Of a stretch of 32,439 nt of DNA, positions 8,112 through 15,901 are shown piece after piece. Both the position numbers and the translations under genes were made by a program. Position 1 is the first letter of the stretch, and each line of letters begins with the position of its first letter. This DNA comes from an uncultured Acidobacteriaceae bacterium. Its GTDB lineage: Bacteria; Acidobacteriota; Terriglobia; Terriglobales; Acidobacteriaceae. The notes under the pieces are model-generated. The model was not told the origin of the DNA and made no database searches. It saw only the letters and a program-made list of their open reading frames with translations. The stretch lies in NCBI GenBank assembly GCA_903849645.1, contig CAINJJ010000045.1:1-32439 (forward strand). The letters are read 5' to 3'.

Positions 8112-8171
8112 TTCCAATACAAGATGAGCCTGAAGGAAGACTCTGATTCCAATACAAGATGAGCCTGAAGG
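8112..8171. repeat. 25-bp direct repeat, two copies
   Basis: TTCCAATACAAGATGAGCCT followed by GAAGG occurs exactly at 8112-8136 and 8147-8171, 35 bp apart start to start. It lies 46 bp from the tRNA 5-prime end, just beyond the promoter. Function unknown. Confidence 0.85.
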
Positions 8172-8537
8172 GGCGGTCATGCTGGGTCGTGAAGATCAGC
8201 CTGGTTCGAGCAGAGGAGTTGAGTTTGCAGGCAAAGGGCCGCGTTGTGGCGGCCAAGGAGGAGCTTCGGTTTGAGACTGCTGACCGCCAGCAGTTCTACG
8301 ACTCGATGGATACAGTCGGTCAGGCTGCAGTCGATCGGCCACGGAGTGGGTTGGAATGCCGCGTTGTGTGCATGCCCAGGCAGCCATGAGTACAGAGCCA
8401 CCAAAAAAGTTGGTGTGAACCCAGGCGCCAGCGCCGTTGAGTTCCGTGGTTTGCATTCCGCCTGAGCCCCCAAACAAAGAGTCTGAGCCGAGAAGGCGGG
8501 AGCCGAGGACGGCGCCATGCACGATGAGGGCTAGGCG

Positions 8538-8590
8538 GTGAGGGTAGCCCTTTACGGGGCGACGCGCCCCCGCGTCATCTGGGCCCTCAC
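8538..8590 (-). terminator. Hairpins at the 3-prime end of lpdA
   Basis: Arms GTGAGGG/CCCTCAC (8538-8544 / 8584-8590) enclose a GGGGC-GACGC-GCCCC hairpin (8556-8570). The structure overlaps the lpdA stop codon. There is no clear U-run, so it is a weak candidate. Confidence 0.35.
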
Positions 8591-10020
8591 GCGTTGATCG
8601 CCATGCCCTCCACCGCGCCGTAGGCGTCCAGCAGGCTCTCGGCCAGCGTGGGATGGGCGTGGATGGTGAACATCATCTCCTCGACCGTGCCTTCGAGTTC
8701 GAGCACGGCGACAGCCTCTGCCACCAGTTCTGTTGCCTGCGCGCCGAGGATGTGGACGCCGAGAATCTCCCCGTATTTTGCGTCGGAGACGACCTTGACG
8801 AAGCCGTCGTGATTGCCCAGAATCGTCGCCTTGGAGTTGCCGGCGAAGGGGAACTTGCCCACCTTGACGGTGTAGCCCTTCTCTTTGGCCTGCGTCTCGG
8901 TCAGCCCTACGGAGCCAATCTGCGGCTCTGTGTAGGTGCAGCCGGGGATGCGGTCGCGGCGAATGGGCCGGAAGGTACGGCCTGCGATCTTGGCCGCGGC
9001 CACCATGCCGGCCATTGCTCCCACGTGCGCCAACTGCGGCAGCCCCGCGACGATGTCGCCGATGGCGAAGACGCCCGGCTCGGCCGTCTCCTGCGCCTCG
9101 TTGACCTTGATGAGGCCGCGGTCGAGCTCGACTTTGGTCTTCTCCAGGCCGATGTTGGCGGTCCGCCCGGCGCGGCCCACGGCCACCAATACCTTTTCGG
9201 CTTCCTTCACCTGCGTCTTGCCGTTGGCGTCGGTAAAGGTCACCTTGACGCCGGTCTCGGACTTTTCAACTTTCTCCACGCGCGCGCCAGTGTTCACGTC
9301 GATTCCGCGTTTCTTGAAGAGGCGGGTCAGCTCTTTGGACACGTCTTCGTCCTCTACCGGGGCGATGCGCGGCAGGAACTCGACAATGGTCACCTCAGTC
9401 CCGAAGGTGCGGAAGAGCGAGCTGAATTCAAGGCCCACCGCGCCCGCGCCGATGACCACGAGCGACCTGGGCACATCAGCGATGGAGAGAATCTCAATGT
9501 TCGTCAGGATGCGGTCGTCCGCGGCGAGGCCGGGCAGCATCTTGGCCTCGGAGCCGGTGGCCAGAATCACGTTCTTCGCCCGCACGTGGCTGACCTCGCC
9601 GCCTGTCCCTGTCACATCCACTGTGTGCGCGCCGCCCTGCGCCGGGCCGGTCAGGCGGCCAAAGCCCTCAATACGCGTGACCTTGTTCTTTTTGACCAGG
9701 AAGTCGAGGCCCTTGGCGTGCTTGGTGATGATGGCGTTCTTGCGCTTGAGCACCGCCTCCCAGTTGAGCGTAGGCGCAACCGGCGCGGCGTCGCCAAAGC
9801 TGATGCCGAAGTCGGCGGCGTGCCGCAGGTGGTCCCATACCTCGGCATTGAAGAGCAGCGCCTTGGTGGGAATGCAGCCCCAGTGCAGGCAGGTGCCGCC
9901 CAGCTTGTCGGACTTTTCAATCAGCGCGACCTTGAGCCCATACTGCGCCGCCCGAAAAGCCGCTGTATACCCAGCCGGTCCGCCGCCCACCACCGCCACG
10001 TCAAAAACTGTCTCTGCCAA
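8587..10020 (-). CDS. lpdA: Dihydrolipoyl dehydrogenase (E3)
   Basis: 477 residues. A FAD-dependent flavoenzyme that reoxidises dihydrolipoamide with NAD+ in pyruvate and 2-oxoglutarate dehydrogenase complexes and the glycine cleavage system, in the cytoplasm. FAD-binding GGGPAGY is at 12-18, the redox disulfide is in GGTCLHWGCIPTK (C44, C49), the NAD-binding GAGAVGLEF string is mid-protein, the second FAD motif AIGDIV is near 315, and the C-terminal HAHPTLAE carries the catalytic His-Glu pair. Length is normal for the family (about 470). The start is TTG at 10020 with GGAG 8 nt upstream. No E1 or E2 gene is next to it, so this is a free-standing E3. Confidence 0.97.
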   Translation of the reverse strand: MAETVFDVAVVGGGPAGYTAAFRAAQYGLKVALIEKSDKLGGTCLHWGCIPTKALLFNAEVWDHLRHAADFGISFGDAAPVAPTLNWEAVLKRKNAIITKHAKGLDFLVKKNKVTRIEGFGRLTGPAQGGAHTVDVTGTGGEVSHVRAKNVILATGSEAKMLPGLAADDRILTNIEILSIADVPRSLVVIGAGAVGLEFSSLFRTFGTEVTIVEFLPRIAPVEDEDVSKELTRLFKKRGIDVNTGARVEKVEKSETGVKVTFTDANGKTQVKEAEKVLVAVGRAGRTANIGLEKTKVELDRGLIKVNEAQETAEPGVFAIGDIVAGLPQLAHVGAMAGMVAAAKIAGRTFRPIRRDRIPGCTYTEPQIGSVGLTETQAKEKGYTVKVGKFPFAGNSKATILGNHDGFVKVVSDAKYGEILGVHILGAQATELVAEAVAVLELEGTVEEMMFTIHAHPTLAESLLDAYGAVEGMAINA

Positions 10021-10134
10021 GTCCGTGCTCCATTCCGGGCGCTGGTCAACTCCGCCACGCGCCTCGTTCCTACTTCACTCTAAGAGATGCGGCCGAGCCG
10101 CTGCTGGAATCAAACCCTCTTGCCAGCAATCCTC

Positions 10135-11121
10135 TCAGCATCCCGCAAGGTGGTGCGCCGCCAGGGCGGCGGCGGCCTCCACCGTCCCCGGTTCGTCGCC
10201 AAACGCCTCAATCCAATGCACCTCCGGCTCCCGCCGAAACCAGGTCAACTGCCGCTTGGCGTAGTTTCTGTGCCCCTGTTGCGCGGCTTCTATCGCCTCC
10301 TCCGCACTCAGGGTCCCTGCCAGCAGGGCCAGCGCCTGCCGATAACCGAGCGAGTCCAGAGCCTTCACCGGCCCAAATCGCTCCAGCAAGCTCCTCGTCT
10401 CCTCCACCAGTCCATCGGCAAACATGGCCGAGGCGCGCCGGTTGAGGCGGTCGTAGAGCGGCCGCCGGGGTGGATTCAGCCCAATCCGCAGCAGGCGAAA
10501 GCCCGTCAGCGGGTCGCGCGCCAGCAGGCGGTCGTCCAGAACCTCTGAGAGCGGCTTTTGCCCTGCCAGACATATCTCGATGGCGCGAATCAGTTTGGGC
10601 GCGTCGTTGGCGTGGATGCGCGCGGCAGACGCCGGGTCCAGCCGGGCCAGCACCCGGTGCAGCCATCCCGCCGGGCGCCGGTCCGCGCTCCGCCGCAGTC
10701 GCTCGCGCAGCCCCTCCTCCCGCGCCGGTCCGGCAAACAGCCCCTCGGTCAGCGCGCGCAGGTAGAGGCCGGTCCCCCCGGTCACAATGGGCAGCTTGCC
10801 GCGCCCGGCAATCTCCCCCAGCGCCGCCCGCGCCTGCCGGCTGTAGTCGCCTGCCGTGAAAGGCTGGTCCGGGTCGGCCACATCGATCAGGTGATGCGGC
10901 AACCGCGCCTGCTCCGCCGGGGACGGTTTCGCCGTTCCCAGGTCCATGCCGCGATAGACGGCCACCGAGTCGCAACTGACAATCTCGCCGCCGAAGCGCT
11001 CGCCCAGCGCCAGCGAAAGCGCGGTCTTGCCGCTGCCGGTTGGACCCAGCAGCAGGATGGCCAACGGGCTTGCGTCCGCGGCTGAGCAAACCGGCGCACC
11101 TGCTGACCGCGCAGGGCTCAC
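10135..11121 (-). CDS. miaA: tRNA dimethylallyltransferase
   Basis: Adds a dimethylallyl group to N6 of A37 in tRNAs reading UNN codons. Motifs: P-loop GPTGSGKT, then SCDSVAVYRGMDLGTAKP (the family DSxQ/VYRGMDIGTAKP region), HHLIDVADPDQPFTAGDY, VTGGTGLYLRAL, and the C-terminal GYRQAL and NYAKRQLTWFR strings. The start chosen is GTG 11121 (328 residues), which shares the bases GTGA with the stop of the upstream small membrane protein, a sign of translational coupling. An in-frame ATG at 11178 would add 19 residues lying inside that gene and is less likely. Confidence 0.95.
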   Translation of the reverse strand: MSPARSAGAPVCSAADASPLAILLLGPTGSGKTALSLALGERFGGEIVSCDSVAVYRGMDLGTAKPSPAEQARLPHHLIDVADPDQPFTAGDYSRQARAALGEIAGRGKLPIVTGGTGLYLRALTEGLFAGPAREEGLRERLRRSADRRPAGWLHRVLARLDPASAARIHANDAPKLIRAIEICLAGQKPLSEVLDDRLLARDPLTGFRLLRIGLNPPRRPLYDRLNRRASAMFADGLVEETRSLLERFGPVKALDSLGYRQALALLAGTLSAEEAIEAAQQGHRNYAKRQLTWFRREPEVHWIEAFGDEPGTVEAAAALAAHHLAGC

Positions 11122-11306
11122 GGCCGCCACCAGCCGGGCGGAAAGATCCACTGCGGATTGGTATGAAACAGCCACCACAGCAGAATCGCCGCCGCCATCA
11201 TCAGGACGCCAAACGCCTGGTTACGCCGGTAGACGCGCGTCTGCTCCGCTCGCCGGTCCTGCTCGGCTACCTGCTGCAGATGCGGCTTGATCCGGGTCTC
11301 CACCAT
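11118..11306 (-). CDS. Small single-pass membrane protein upstream of miaA
   Basis: 62 residues: a charged, probably helical N-terminus (about 1-32), then one membrane segment (AFGVLMMAAAILLWWLFH), then a short Trp/Pro-rich tail (IFPPGWWRP). I do not recognise the family. A TATACT -10-like box at 11360-11365 (minus) would start transcription near 11353, which argues for ATG 11306 over the GTG at 11354 that would add 16 Arg-rich residues. It overlaps miaA by 4 bases. Confidence 0.7.
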   Translation of the reverse strand: MVETRIKPHLQQVAEQDRRAEQTRVYRRNQAFGVLMMAAAILLWWLFHTNPQWIFPPGWWRP

Positions 11307-11488
11307 GGCGCGTCTCAATCGACTCCGCGTGCGCCGAAGGCCCCGGCGCACCACGCATCAGTATAGGGGAATGGGAACTTTGCCCGGTCTCGCCTCTCCC
11401 GAGAGCTGCCTGGGTTGACTTACCCCCCCCACTTTACCGACCATAGCCTTTCAGGCTTCGGCGGCTCAGAGGCAGAAAGTGTAGTGCC

Positions 11489-12766
11489 ATGAAGGTTTTG
11501 ATTTTTGGCTCCGGGGGCCGCGAACATGCGCTGGCCTGGGCGGTTGCGCGCAGTCCGCGAGTTACCGAGGTTGTGTGTGCGCCCGGCAACGGCGGCATCG
11601 CCCAGATTGCCCGCTGTGTTCCGGCGGATCTGAAGGACGTGGAAGCGCTGGTGCGCGTGGCCGAGGCGGAGAGGCCGGGCCTGATCATTGTGGGGCCGGA
11701 GCTTCCCCTCTCGCTGGGCATCGTGGACGCCCTTCAGGAGCGCGGCCTCCGCGTCTTCGGGCCGACCAGAGCCGCCGCCATGCTGGAGTCGAGCAAGGGC
11801 TTCGCCAAGCGCTTTTTACAACGCCACAAGATCCCCACAGCCAACTACGCGGTCTGCACTACCGCCGCCGAACTGGAAAAGGCCGTGGAGCTCTTTCATC
11901 CGCCCATTGTGGTCAAGGCCGACGGTCTGGCAGCGGGTAAGGGAGTGGTCATCTGCCAGTCGCGGCGTACCGCAATTGAAGCGGGGCACGGGCTGTTTAC
12001 AGGTGCACTGCTGGGCGACGCCGGGCAGCAGGTGGTCGTCGAGGAGTTCCTCGAAGGCGACGAAATCAGCTTCCTCTGCCTGACCGACGGCAAGAGCGTG
12101 GTTCCGCTGGTTCCGGCCCAGGACCACAAGCGCATCGGCGAGGGCGACACCGGGCCCAACACCGGCGGCATGGGCGTCTACTCCACCGACGCCATGCTGG
12201 ACCCGCACATGACCGAGTGGATCATGCACCACATCGCCGAGCCCACTGTCCGCGGCATGGCCGAAGAGGACACCCCGTTTTCTGGCGTCCTTTACTGCGG
12301 CTTGATGATGACCGCGCGGGGGCCCCAGGTGCTGGAGTTCAACGCCCGCTTTGGCGACCCCGAGACCCAGGCCATCCTGCTGCGCCTGGAAAGCGACCTG
12401 GTGGATGCGCTGGAGGCTTGCATCGACGGCACACTCGGCGAGATCAGCCTGCGCTGGTCTCCAGGCGCCTCTGCCTGCGTGGTGGCCAGTTCCGCCGGTT
12501 ACCCCGGCAGCTACAAGACCGGCCTCCCCATCACCGGGCTCAGCGATGCAGCTCGGGTCCCTGGTGTCCAGGTCTTCCACTCCGGCACGTCGAAGCTGGG
12601 GAACCAGATTTTGACCGGGGGCGGACGGGTGCTGGGCGTCACCGCCGCAGCGCCCTCGCTCGAAGAGGCGCTGATGCGCGCCTATGAAGCCATCGCTCTC
12701 ATTGAATTCGAGGGAGTCTACTACCGGCGCGACATCGGGCACCGGGCCCTGAAGAGGAAGCCCTAA
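11489..12766 (+). CDS. purD: Phosphoribosylamine-glycine ligase (GARS)
   Basis: 425 residues. Ligates glycine to 5-phosphoribosylamine with ATP in step 2 of purine synthesis. It starts MKVLIFGSGGREHALAW (N domain, family signature), has the ATP-grasp core KADGLAAGKGV (about 150), the metal and substrate region QDHKRIGEGDTGPNTGGMG (about 210-230) and the FNARFGDPETQ signature near 285. Length is as usual. It stands alone here; purM and purN are about 13 kb away. It faces the convergent zinc-ribbon gene, 37 bp downstream. Confidence 0.97.
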   Translation: MKVLIFGSGGREHALAWAVARSPRVTEVVCAPGNGGIAQIARCVPADLKDVEALVRVAEAERPGLIIVGPELPLSLGIVDALQERGLRVFGPTRAAAMLESSKGFAKRFLQRHKIPTANYAVCTTAAELEKAVELFHPPIVVKADGLAAGKGVVICQSRRTAIEAGHGLFTGALLGDAGQQVVVEEFLEGDEISFLCLTDGKSVVPLVPAQDHKRIGEGDTGPNTGGMGVYSTDAMLDPHMTEWIMHHIAEPTVRGMAEEDTPFSGVLYCGLMMTARGPQVLEFNARFGDPETQAILLRLESDLVDALEACIDGTLGEISLRWSPGASACVVASSAGYPGSYKTGLPITGLSDAARVPGVQVFHSGTSKLGNQILTGGGRVLGVTAAAPSLEEALMRAYEAIALIEFEGVYYRRDIGHRALKRKP

Positions 12767-12790
12767 AAGCGGGTTTGCCTCTTTCCCGCC
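12765..12790. terminator. Small hairpin between convergent purD and zinc-ribbon gene
   Basis: GCGGG (12769-12773) pairs with CCCGC (12785-12789), loop 11 nt. On the minus strand it is followed by TTTT (12765-12768), so it could end the minus-strand gene. The stem is short. Confidence 0.4.
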
Positions 12791-12803
12791 AACTCAAAAT
12801 GAT

Positions 12804-13127
12804 TCAGGAGGGCTGTCCCTGGCTGGCGTCGTCTTCCTGTGTCTGCTGTGCCGGGGTTCGCTGCTCCTTGAAGCAGACGCGGCATAGCACCGGCCTGCCC
12901 TGGGTCGGCTTGAAGGGTACCGTGGTCTCCTCGCCGCATTGCGAACAGGTTGTCCGCGTCTCGGGGCGCACCTTGGAACCTGCATGGGCGCGTTTCGCCT
13001 TGCACTGCTTGCAGCGCTTTGGATCGTTCTTGAATTGCTTGTCGCTGAAAAATAACTGCTCACCGGCCGTGAACACAAACTCGGCGCCGCAATCAATGCA
13101 CGTCAAAACTCGGTCGGTAAACTGCAT
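12804..13127 (-). CDS. Double zinc-ribbon protein
   Basis: 107 residues with two zinc-ribbon units. The first has CIDCG then EFVFTAGEQLFF and CKQCKAKR, which fits the zf-trcl (probable zinc-ribbon) family. The second has CSQCGEETTVPFKPTQGRP then CRVCF, a common CxxC/CxxCF pair. The C-terminus is Gln-rich and likely disordered. The start is ATG at 13127 with GGGGAAG upstream; the frame is open further but the extra 48 residues look non-coding. Such small proteins are common in Acidobacteria and Chloroflexi; their role is not known, nucleic-acid binding being a guess. Confidence 0.85.
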   Translation of the reverse strand: MQFTDRVLTCIDCGAEFVFTAGEQLFFSDKQFKNDPKRCKQCKAKRAHAGSKVRPETRTTCSQCGEETTVPFKPTQGRPVLCRVCFKEQRTPAQQTQEDDASQGQPS

Positions 13128-13413
13128 GGCCGGCTTCCCCAAACATGGGAAACACCTTGAAATCGGCCCTGCCTGGTGGAGGTTTGCCGTTCCCGTTTCC
13201 CTGTCTTCATGCTGCGAATCACAACAAGGGCCCGGTCCGCGCTGAAGCGCGGCAAAAACAAAGTCCCGCAAACTCGGTGCAAAGACTTAGATAACATTAC
13301 CACGCATTTTGGTTAGAGAGCTATGACTCCAAATAAAGAATCGCGGCCCGCCATCCCCAGGCCATGCCATGAAAACTGGCGCCTGGGGCGGCAAAGCCGC
13401 GATTGTGCTGTTG
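13128..13413. other. Intergenic region between zinc-ribbon gene and rpsU
   Basis: 286 bp between two minus-strand genes. It holds the rpsU terminator (13339-13404); the promoter of the zinc-ribbon gene should be here, but none was clear. Confidence 0.4.
13328..13404 (-). terminator. Rho-independent-type terminator of rpsU
   Basis: On the minus strand AATCGCGGC (13396-13404) pairs with GCCGCGATT (13339-13347), with a further CCCCAGGC/GCCTGGGG stem inside, and the hairpin is followed at once by CTTTATTTGG. It lies just after the rpsU stop (13414). Confidence 0.75.
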
Positions 13414-13611
13414 CTAGTCCTGCTCTTTGCGAGCCTTCTTGCGATTCCGCTTGCGAGCCAAAGCCGCTTTTACGCGCTTCTTTTCACCAGGCTTCAGGTA
13501 GTAGGAGTGACGCTTGACTTCCTTGATGATGTCTTCCTGCTGAACCTTCCGTTTAAACCGGCGTAGCGCGTTTTCGAGCGGTTCGCCTTCCTGCACACGA
13601 ACCTCTGCCAA
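13414..13611 (-). CDS. rpsU: 30S ribosomal protein S21
   Basis: 65 residues. It starts MAEVRVQEGEPLENALRRFK, the family signature, and ends in a strongly basic tail (KRNRKKARKEQ). It binds the 30S platform near the anti-Shine-Dalgarno region and helps initiation. The start codon is TTG at 13611 with GGAGG about 9 nt upstream. Single gene with its own terminator. Length is normal. Confidence 0.96.
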   Translation of the reverse strand: MAEVRVQEGEPLENALRRFKRKVQQEDIIKEVKRHSYYLKPGEKKRVKAALARKRNRKKARKEQD

Positions 13612-13827
13612 TGAATCCCACCTCCAAACCTGCCATGGGGCTCTCTTATGATACTTGAAATTGAGCCGCGCCGGGGACTTTCACGGGAGATTCCCGCGGT
13701 TTGGCGGTGGACTGAAGGCTAAATCGCACATTTTCGGGGGCTTTCCCGCTTGAACCAACCGGACAGAAGATCCAGCCGCCGCAACCAGCGTCCCATGCCT
13801 TAAACTTGCCCCGGAGGCCTTGAAGCC

Positions 13828-14346
13828 ATGATCCGCAGCTACCAGGGACGCCTTCCCCACGTCTCCGCCGGTTGTTATGTCGATCCCTCAGCCCAGCTTA
13901 TCGGCGACGTCACCCTCGGCGAGCGCTCCTCGGTCTGGATGAACGCTGTCCTGCGCGGCGACGTGAACGCCATCCGCCTCGGCGCCAACTCCAACGTCCA
14001 GGATTGCGCCGTGCTTCACGGACAGCGGAATCTCTACCAGGTCATCATCGGCGAGTGGGTCACCATCGGCCACAACGCCACGGTCCACGGCTGCACCGTC
14101 GAGGATGAGGTGGTCATTGGCATGGGCGCCACCATCCTCAACAACAGCCGCATCGGCACGGGGTCCATCATCGCCGCCGGCGCGGTGGTCCCGGAGCACA
14201 CCATCGTGCCGCCGCGCACCCTCTGGGCCGGGGTTCCCGCCAAGCTCCGCCGGGAACTGGGCGAAAAAGACCGAGCCCTCATCCTCGAATACGCCCGCAA
14301 CTACCTCGACTACGTCGATATCTACCTGAAAGAAGCAGCCGGATAA
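13828..14346 (+). CDS. Gamma-carbonic-anhydrase-family protein (YrdA/PaaY type)
   Basis: 172 residues forming a left-handed beta-helix from hexapeptide repeats (about 15-135: IGDVTLG, IRLGANSNV, IGEWVTIGHNATV, IGMGATILN, IGTGSIIAAGAVV), with a C-terminal helix. The metal-binding histidines sit in the DCAVLHG and IGHNATVHGC regions. Members are trimers that bind Zn or Fe; some hydrate CO2, others have unknown acyltransferase-like roles, so the activity is not certain. ATG at 13828 with GGAGG 10 nt upstream. It is convergent with the M24 peptidase gene. Confidence 0.9.
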   Translation: MIRSYQGRLPHVSAGCYVDPSAQLIGDVTLGERSSVWMNAVLRGDVNAIRLGANSNVQDCAVLHGQRNLYQVIIGEWVTIGHNATVHGCTVEDEVVIGMGATILNNSRIGTGSIIAAGAVVPEHTIVPPRTLWAGVPAKLRRELGEKDRALILEYARNYLDYVDIYLKEAAG

Positions 14347-14410
14347 GGGCATCGGGCCTGATGCCTTGGCGAGAGCGCTTTCGGATTCACTGCTGACTCG
14401 CGTACCCCAT

Positions 14411-14436
14411 CCATTGCGCGCCTTCCAGCGCAATGG
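14411..14436. terminator. Perfect 9-bp hairpin between convergent genes
   Basis: CCATTGCGC (14411-14419) pairs exactly with GCGCAATGG (14428-14436), loop 8 nt. It lies between the carbonic anhydrase (+) and M24 peptidase (-) genes. There is no U-run, so it is terminator-like only. Confidence 0.4.
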
Positions 14437-14486
14437 GTGGCTTGCTGGCAGACTTCTGGTTTAGACAATTCTGGAAAATGCTCCAG

Positions 14487-15806
14487 CTACTCCATCCCAC
14501 CGAACGGGTCCTCAATCGAGGGACTCTGCGGCGTCAGCAGCTCCGCCCCCGCTTCTGTCACCAGCAGCTCGTCCTCCAGGCGGATGCCGAACTCGCCGCG
14601 AATGTAAATCCCCGGCTCGTCGCTGAAGGTCATGCCTGGGCGCAGCCTGGGCGCCGTCTCCCAGCCGAACATGTTGTTGCGGACAAAGTACGGCCACTCG
14701 TGACCGTCCAGACCGATGCCGTGGCCCAGCCGGTGGGTAAAGTAGGTGAACCCCGGCCCGTAGCCGCCATCCACAATCACCTTGCGCGCCGCGGCGTCCA
14801 CTTCGGCGGCCACAATCCCCGGCCGTGCGGTGCGCAGCGCCGCTGTCTGCGCGCTGTGCACCAGGTCGAAGACGCGCTTCATCTTGTCGGTCGCCTTGCC
14901 CAGCACAAAGGTGCGGGTGATGTCGGAGGTGTAGCCCTCCACCAGGCAGCCGTCGTCGAGCATCAGGATGGAGCCCTCGCGGAGGGTCTGCGGCTGGCGC
15001 GAGCCATGCGGCAGGGCGGAGAACTCGTCGATGTTGAGGCTGGCCTCGCCCTCGAAGCCCACCCGCCGATAGGCCGCGTCAATCAGCGCCGCCACGTCGC
15101 GCGAGGTCATGCCCGGATGAACCGACCGGGCCACGGCGCGATAGACCAGCAGGGTGGCGCGGCAGGCCAGGCGCTGGCACTCCATCTCGTGCGGCTCCTT
15201 GATCATGCGGCAGCCGGCGGTCACGGGCGAGGCGCTCACCAGATTCAGGTGCGGATTGGCGGCGCGGATCCCCTCAGAGAAAACGAACTTCATCTCCTCG
15301 TCCAGCCCCACGGTTCCCGCGGAAAGGCTGCGGTCGTTGAGGCCTTTGATCAGCAGCGTGTAGGGGCTTTCATCCTCCTGCCATCCCTGCACCGCGGCGT
15401 CCTTGCCGAACGGCCCGGAGTCGAGCCTCTCCCGCGCGCGGCCCTCTTCAAACGCCGGGCACACCAGGAATGGCTTTGCTTTGGCGGGAATCACCAGTGC
15501 CCACAGCCGCTCGCCGCCCCAGAGTTGCAGGCCGGCAAAGTACGTCGAGGAGGTGGTGGAGTTGGCCAGCACAATGGCGTCGATTTTCTCGGCGGCCATC
15601 AACTCTTTGGCGCGCTCAATTCGCGCCAGCCGCTCGGCGTTGGTGAACGGCCGGGCCTGAGCCGCCAGCACAGGCAAGGCGGCGATGGCCGGAGCCAGAG
15701 TCGGCTCCGAGGGCGCTGCCGGGGCGGCTTGCAGTGCGGTCGATGCGGCCAGGGCCGCGCTTGCGCCGAGGAACCCGCGCCGTGAAAACCTGCCGATGGA
15801 TGTCAT
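14487..15806 (-). CDS. Tat-exported M24-family metallopeptidase (Xaa-Pro aminopeptidase type)
   Basis: 439 residues. The N-terminus SRRGFLGASAALAASTALQA is a Tat signal (RR motif, then hydrophobic stretch), so it works folded in the periplasm. A creatinase-N-like domain (about 60-200) is followed by the pita-bread catalytic domain. Metal ligands visible: Asp in MLDDGC, Asp in TSDITRTF, His in HRLGHGIGLDGHE, Glu in FSDEPGIYI and Glu in GIRLEDELLVT. It should cleave N-terminal residues ahead of proline. It is divergent from the TrpB2 gene, 95 bp apart. Confidence 0.9.
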   Translation of the reverse strand: MTSIGRFSRRGFLGASAALAASTALQAAPAAPSEPTLAPAIAALPVLAAQARPFTNAERLARIERAKELMAAEKIDAIVLANSTTSSTYFAGLQLWGGERLWALVIPAKAKPFLVCPAFEEGRARERLDSGPFGKDAAVQGWQEDESPYTLLIKGLNDRSLSAGTVGLDEEMKFVFSEGIRAANPHLNLVSASPVTAGCRMIKEPHEMECQRLACRATLLVYRAVARSVHPGMTSRDVAALIDAAYRRVGFEGEASLNIDEFSALPHGSRQPQTLREGSILMLDDGCLVEGYTSDITRTFVLGKATDKMKRVFDLVHSAQTAALRTARPGIVAAEVDAAARKVIVDGGYGPGFTYFTHRLGHGIGLDGHEWPYFVRNNMFGWETAPRLRPGMTFSDEPGIYIRGEFGIRLEDELLVTEAGAELLTPQSPSIEDPFGGME

Positions 15807-15888
15807 GATCCTCCCTGGGGAAAGCCGGATGGGTGTGACCTCCAGATTATCTCCATGAAACGGGGTGAGCGACCTTCGCTGGCGCTGG

Positions 15889-15894
15889 TAGAAT
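15889..15894 (+). promoter_or_regulatory. Candidate -10 box for trpB2, leaderless start
   Basis: TAGAAT ends 7 nt before the ATG at 15902, 5 of 6 matches to consensus, and no Shine-Dalgarno is present. A weak -35 (GTGAGC) is at 18 nt. This suggests transcription starts at or next to the ATG. Confidence 0.45.
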
Positions 15895-15901
15895 TTTCGG
15901 C

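Larger units (their letters stand above)
8067..8586. other. 520-bp region between tRNA-fMet and lpdA, no convincing gene
   Basis: It contains the tRNA promoter, a 25-bp direct repeat (8112-8136 and 8147-8171), and hairpins at the lpdA end. Short frames exist on both strands (for example 8159-8389 plus and 8196-8522 minus), but they overlap each other, lack good ribosome sites and show no recognisable domain. It may be debris from old insertions at the tRNA hot spot. Confidence 0.5.

Noticed and set aside
8112..8171. Considered as a CRISPR array
   Set aside because: Only two copies with a 10-nt gap, no leader and no cas genes.
8196..8522. 108-codon minus-strand frame between tRNA and lpdA
   Set aside because: Overlaps two other short frames, lacks a ribosome site and any recognisable feature; kept only as an unresolved region.
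8653..10083. 476-codon open frame on the plus strand across lpdA
   Set aside because: It is an antisense shadow of lpdA caused by high GC; no domain and no ribosome site, while lpdA matches its family end to end.
11415..11450. TTGACT considered as -35 of a purD promoter
   Set aside because: No acceptable -10 at 16-18 nt; the nearest AT-rich hexamer is at 12 or 21 nt.
14433..15785. 450-codon open frame on the plus strand
   Set aside because: Antisense to the M24 peptidase gene, which has signal peptide and all metal ligands.
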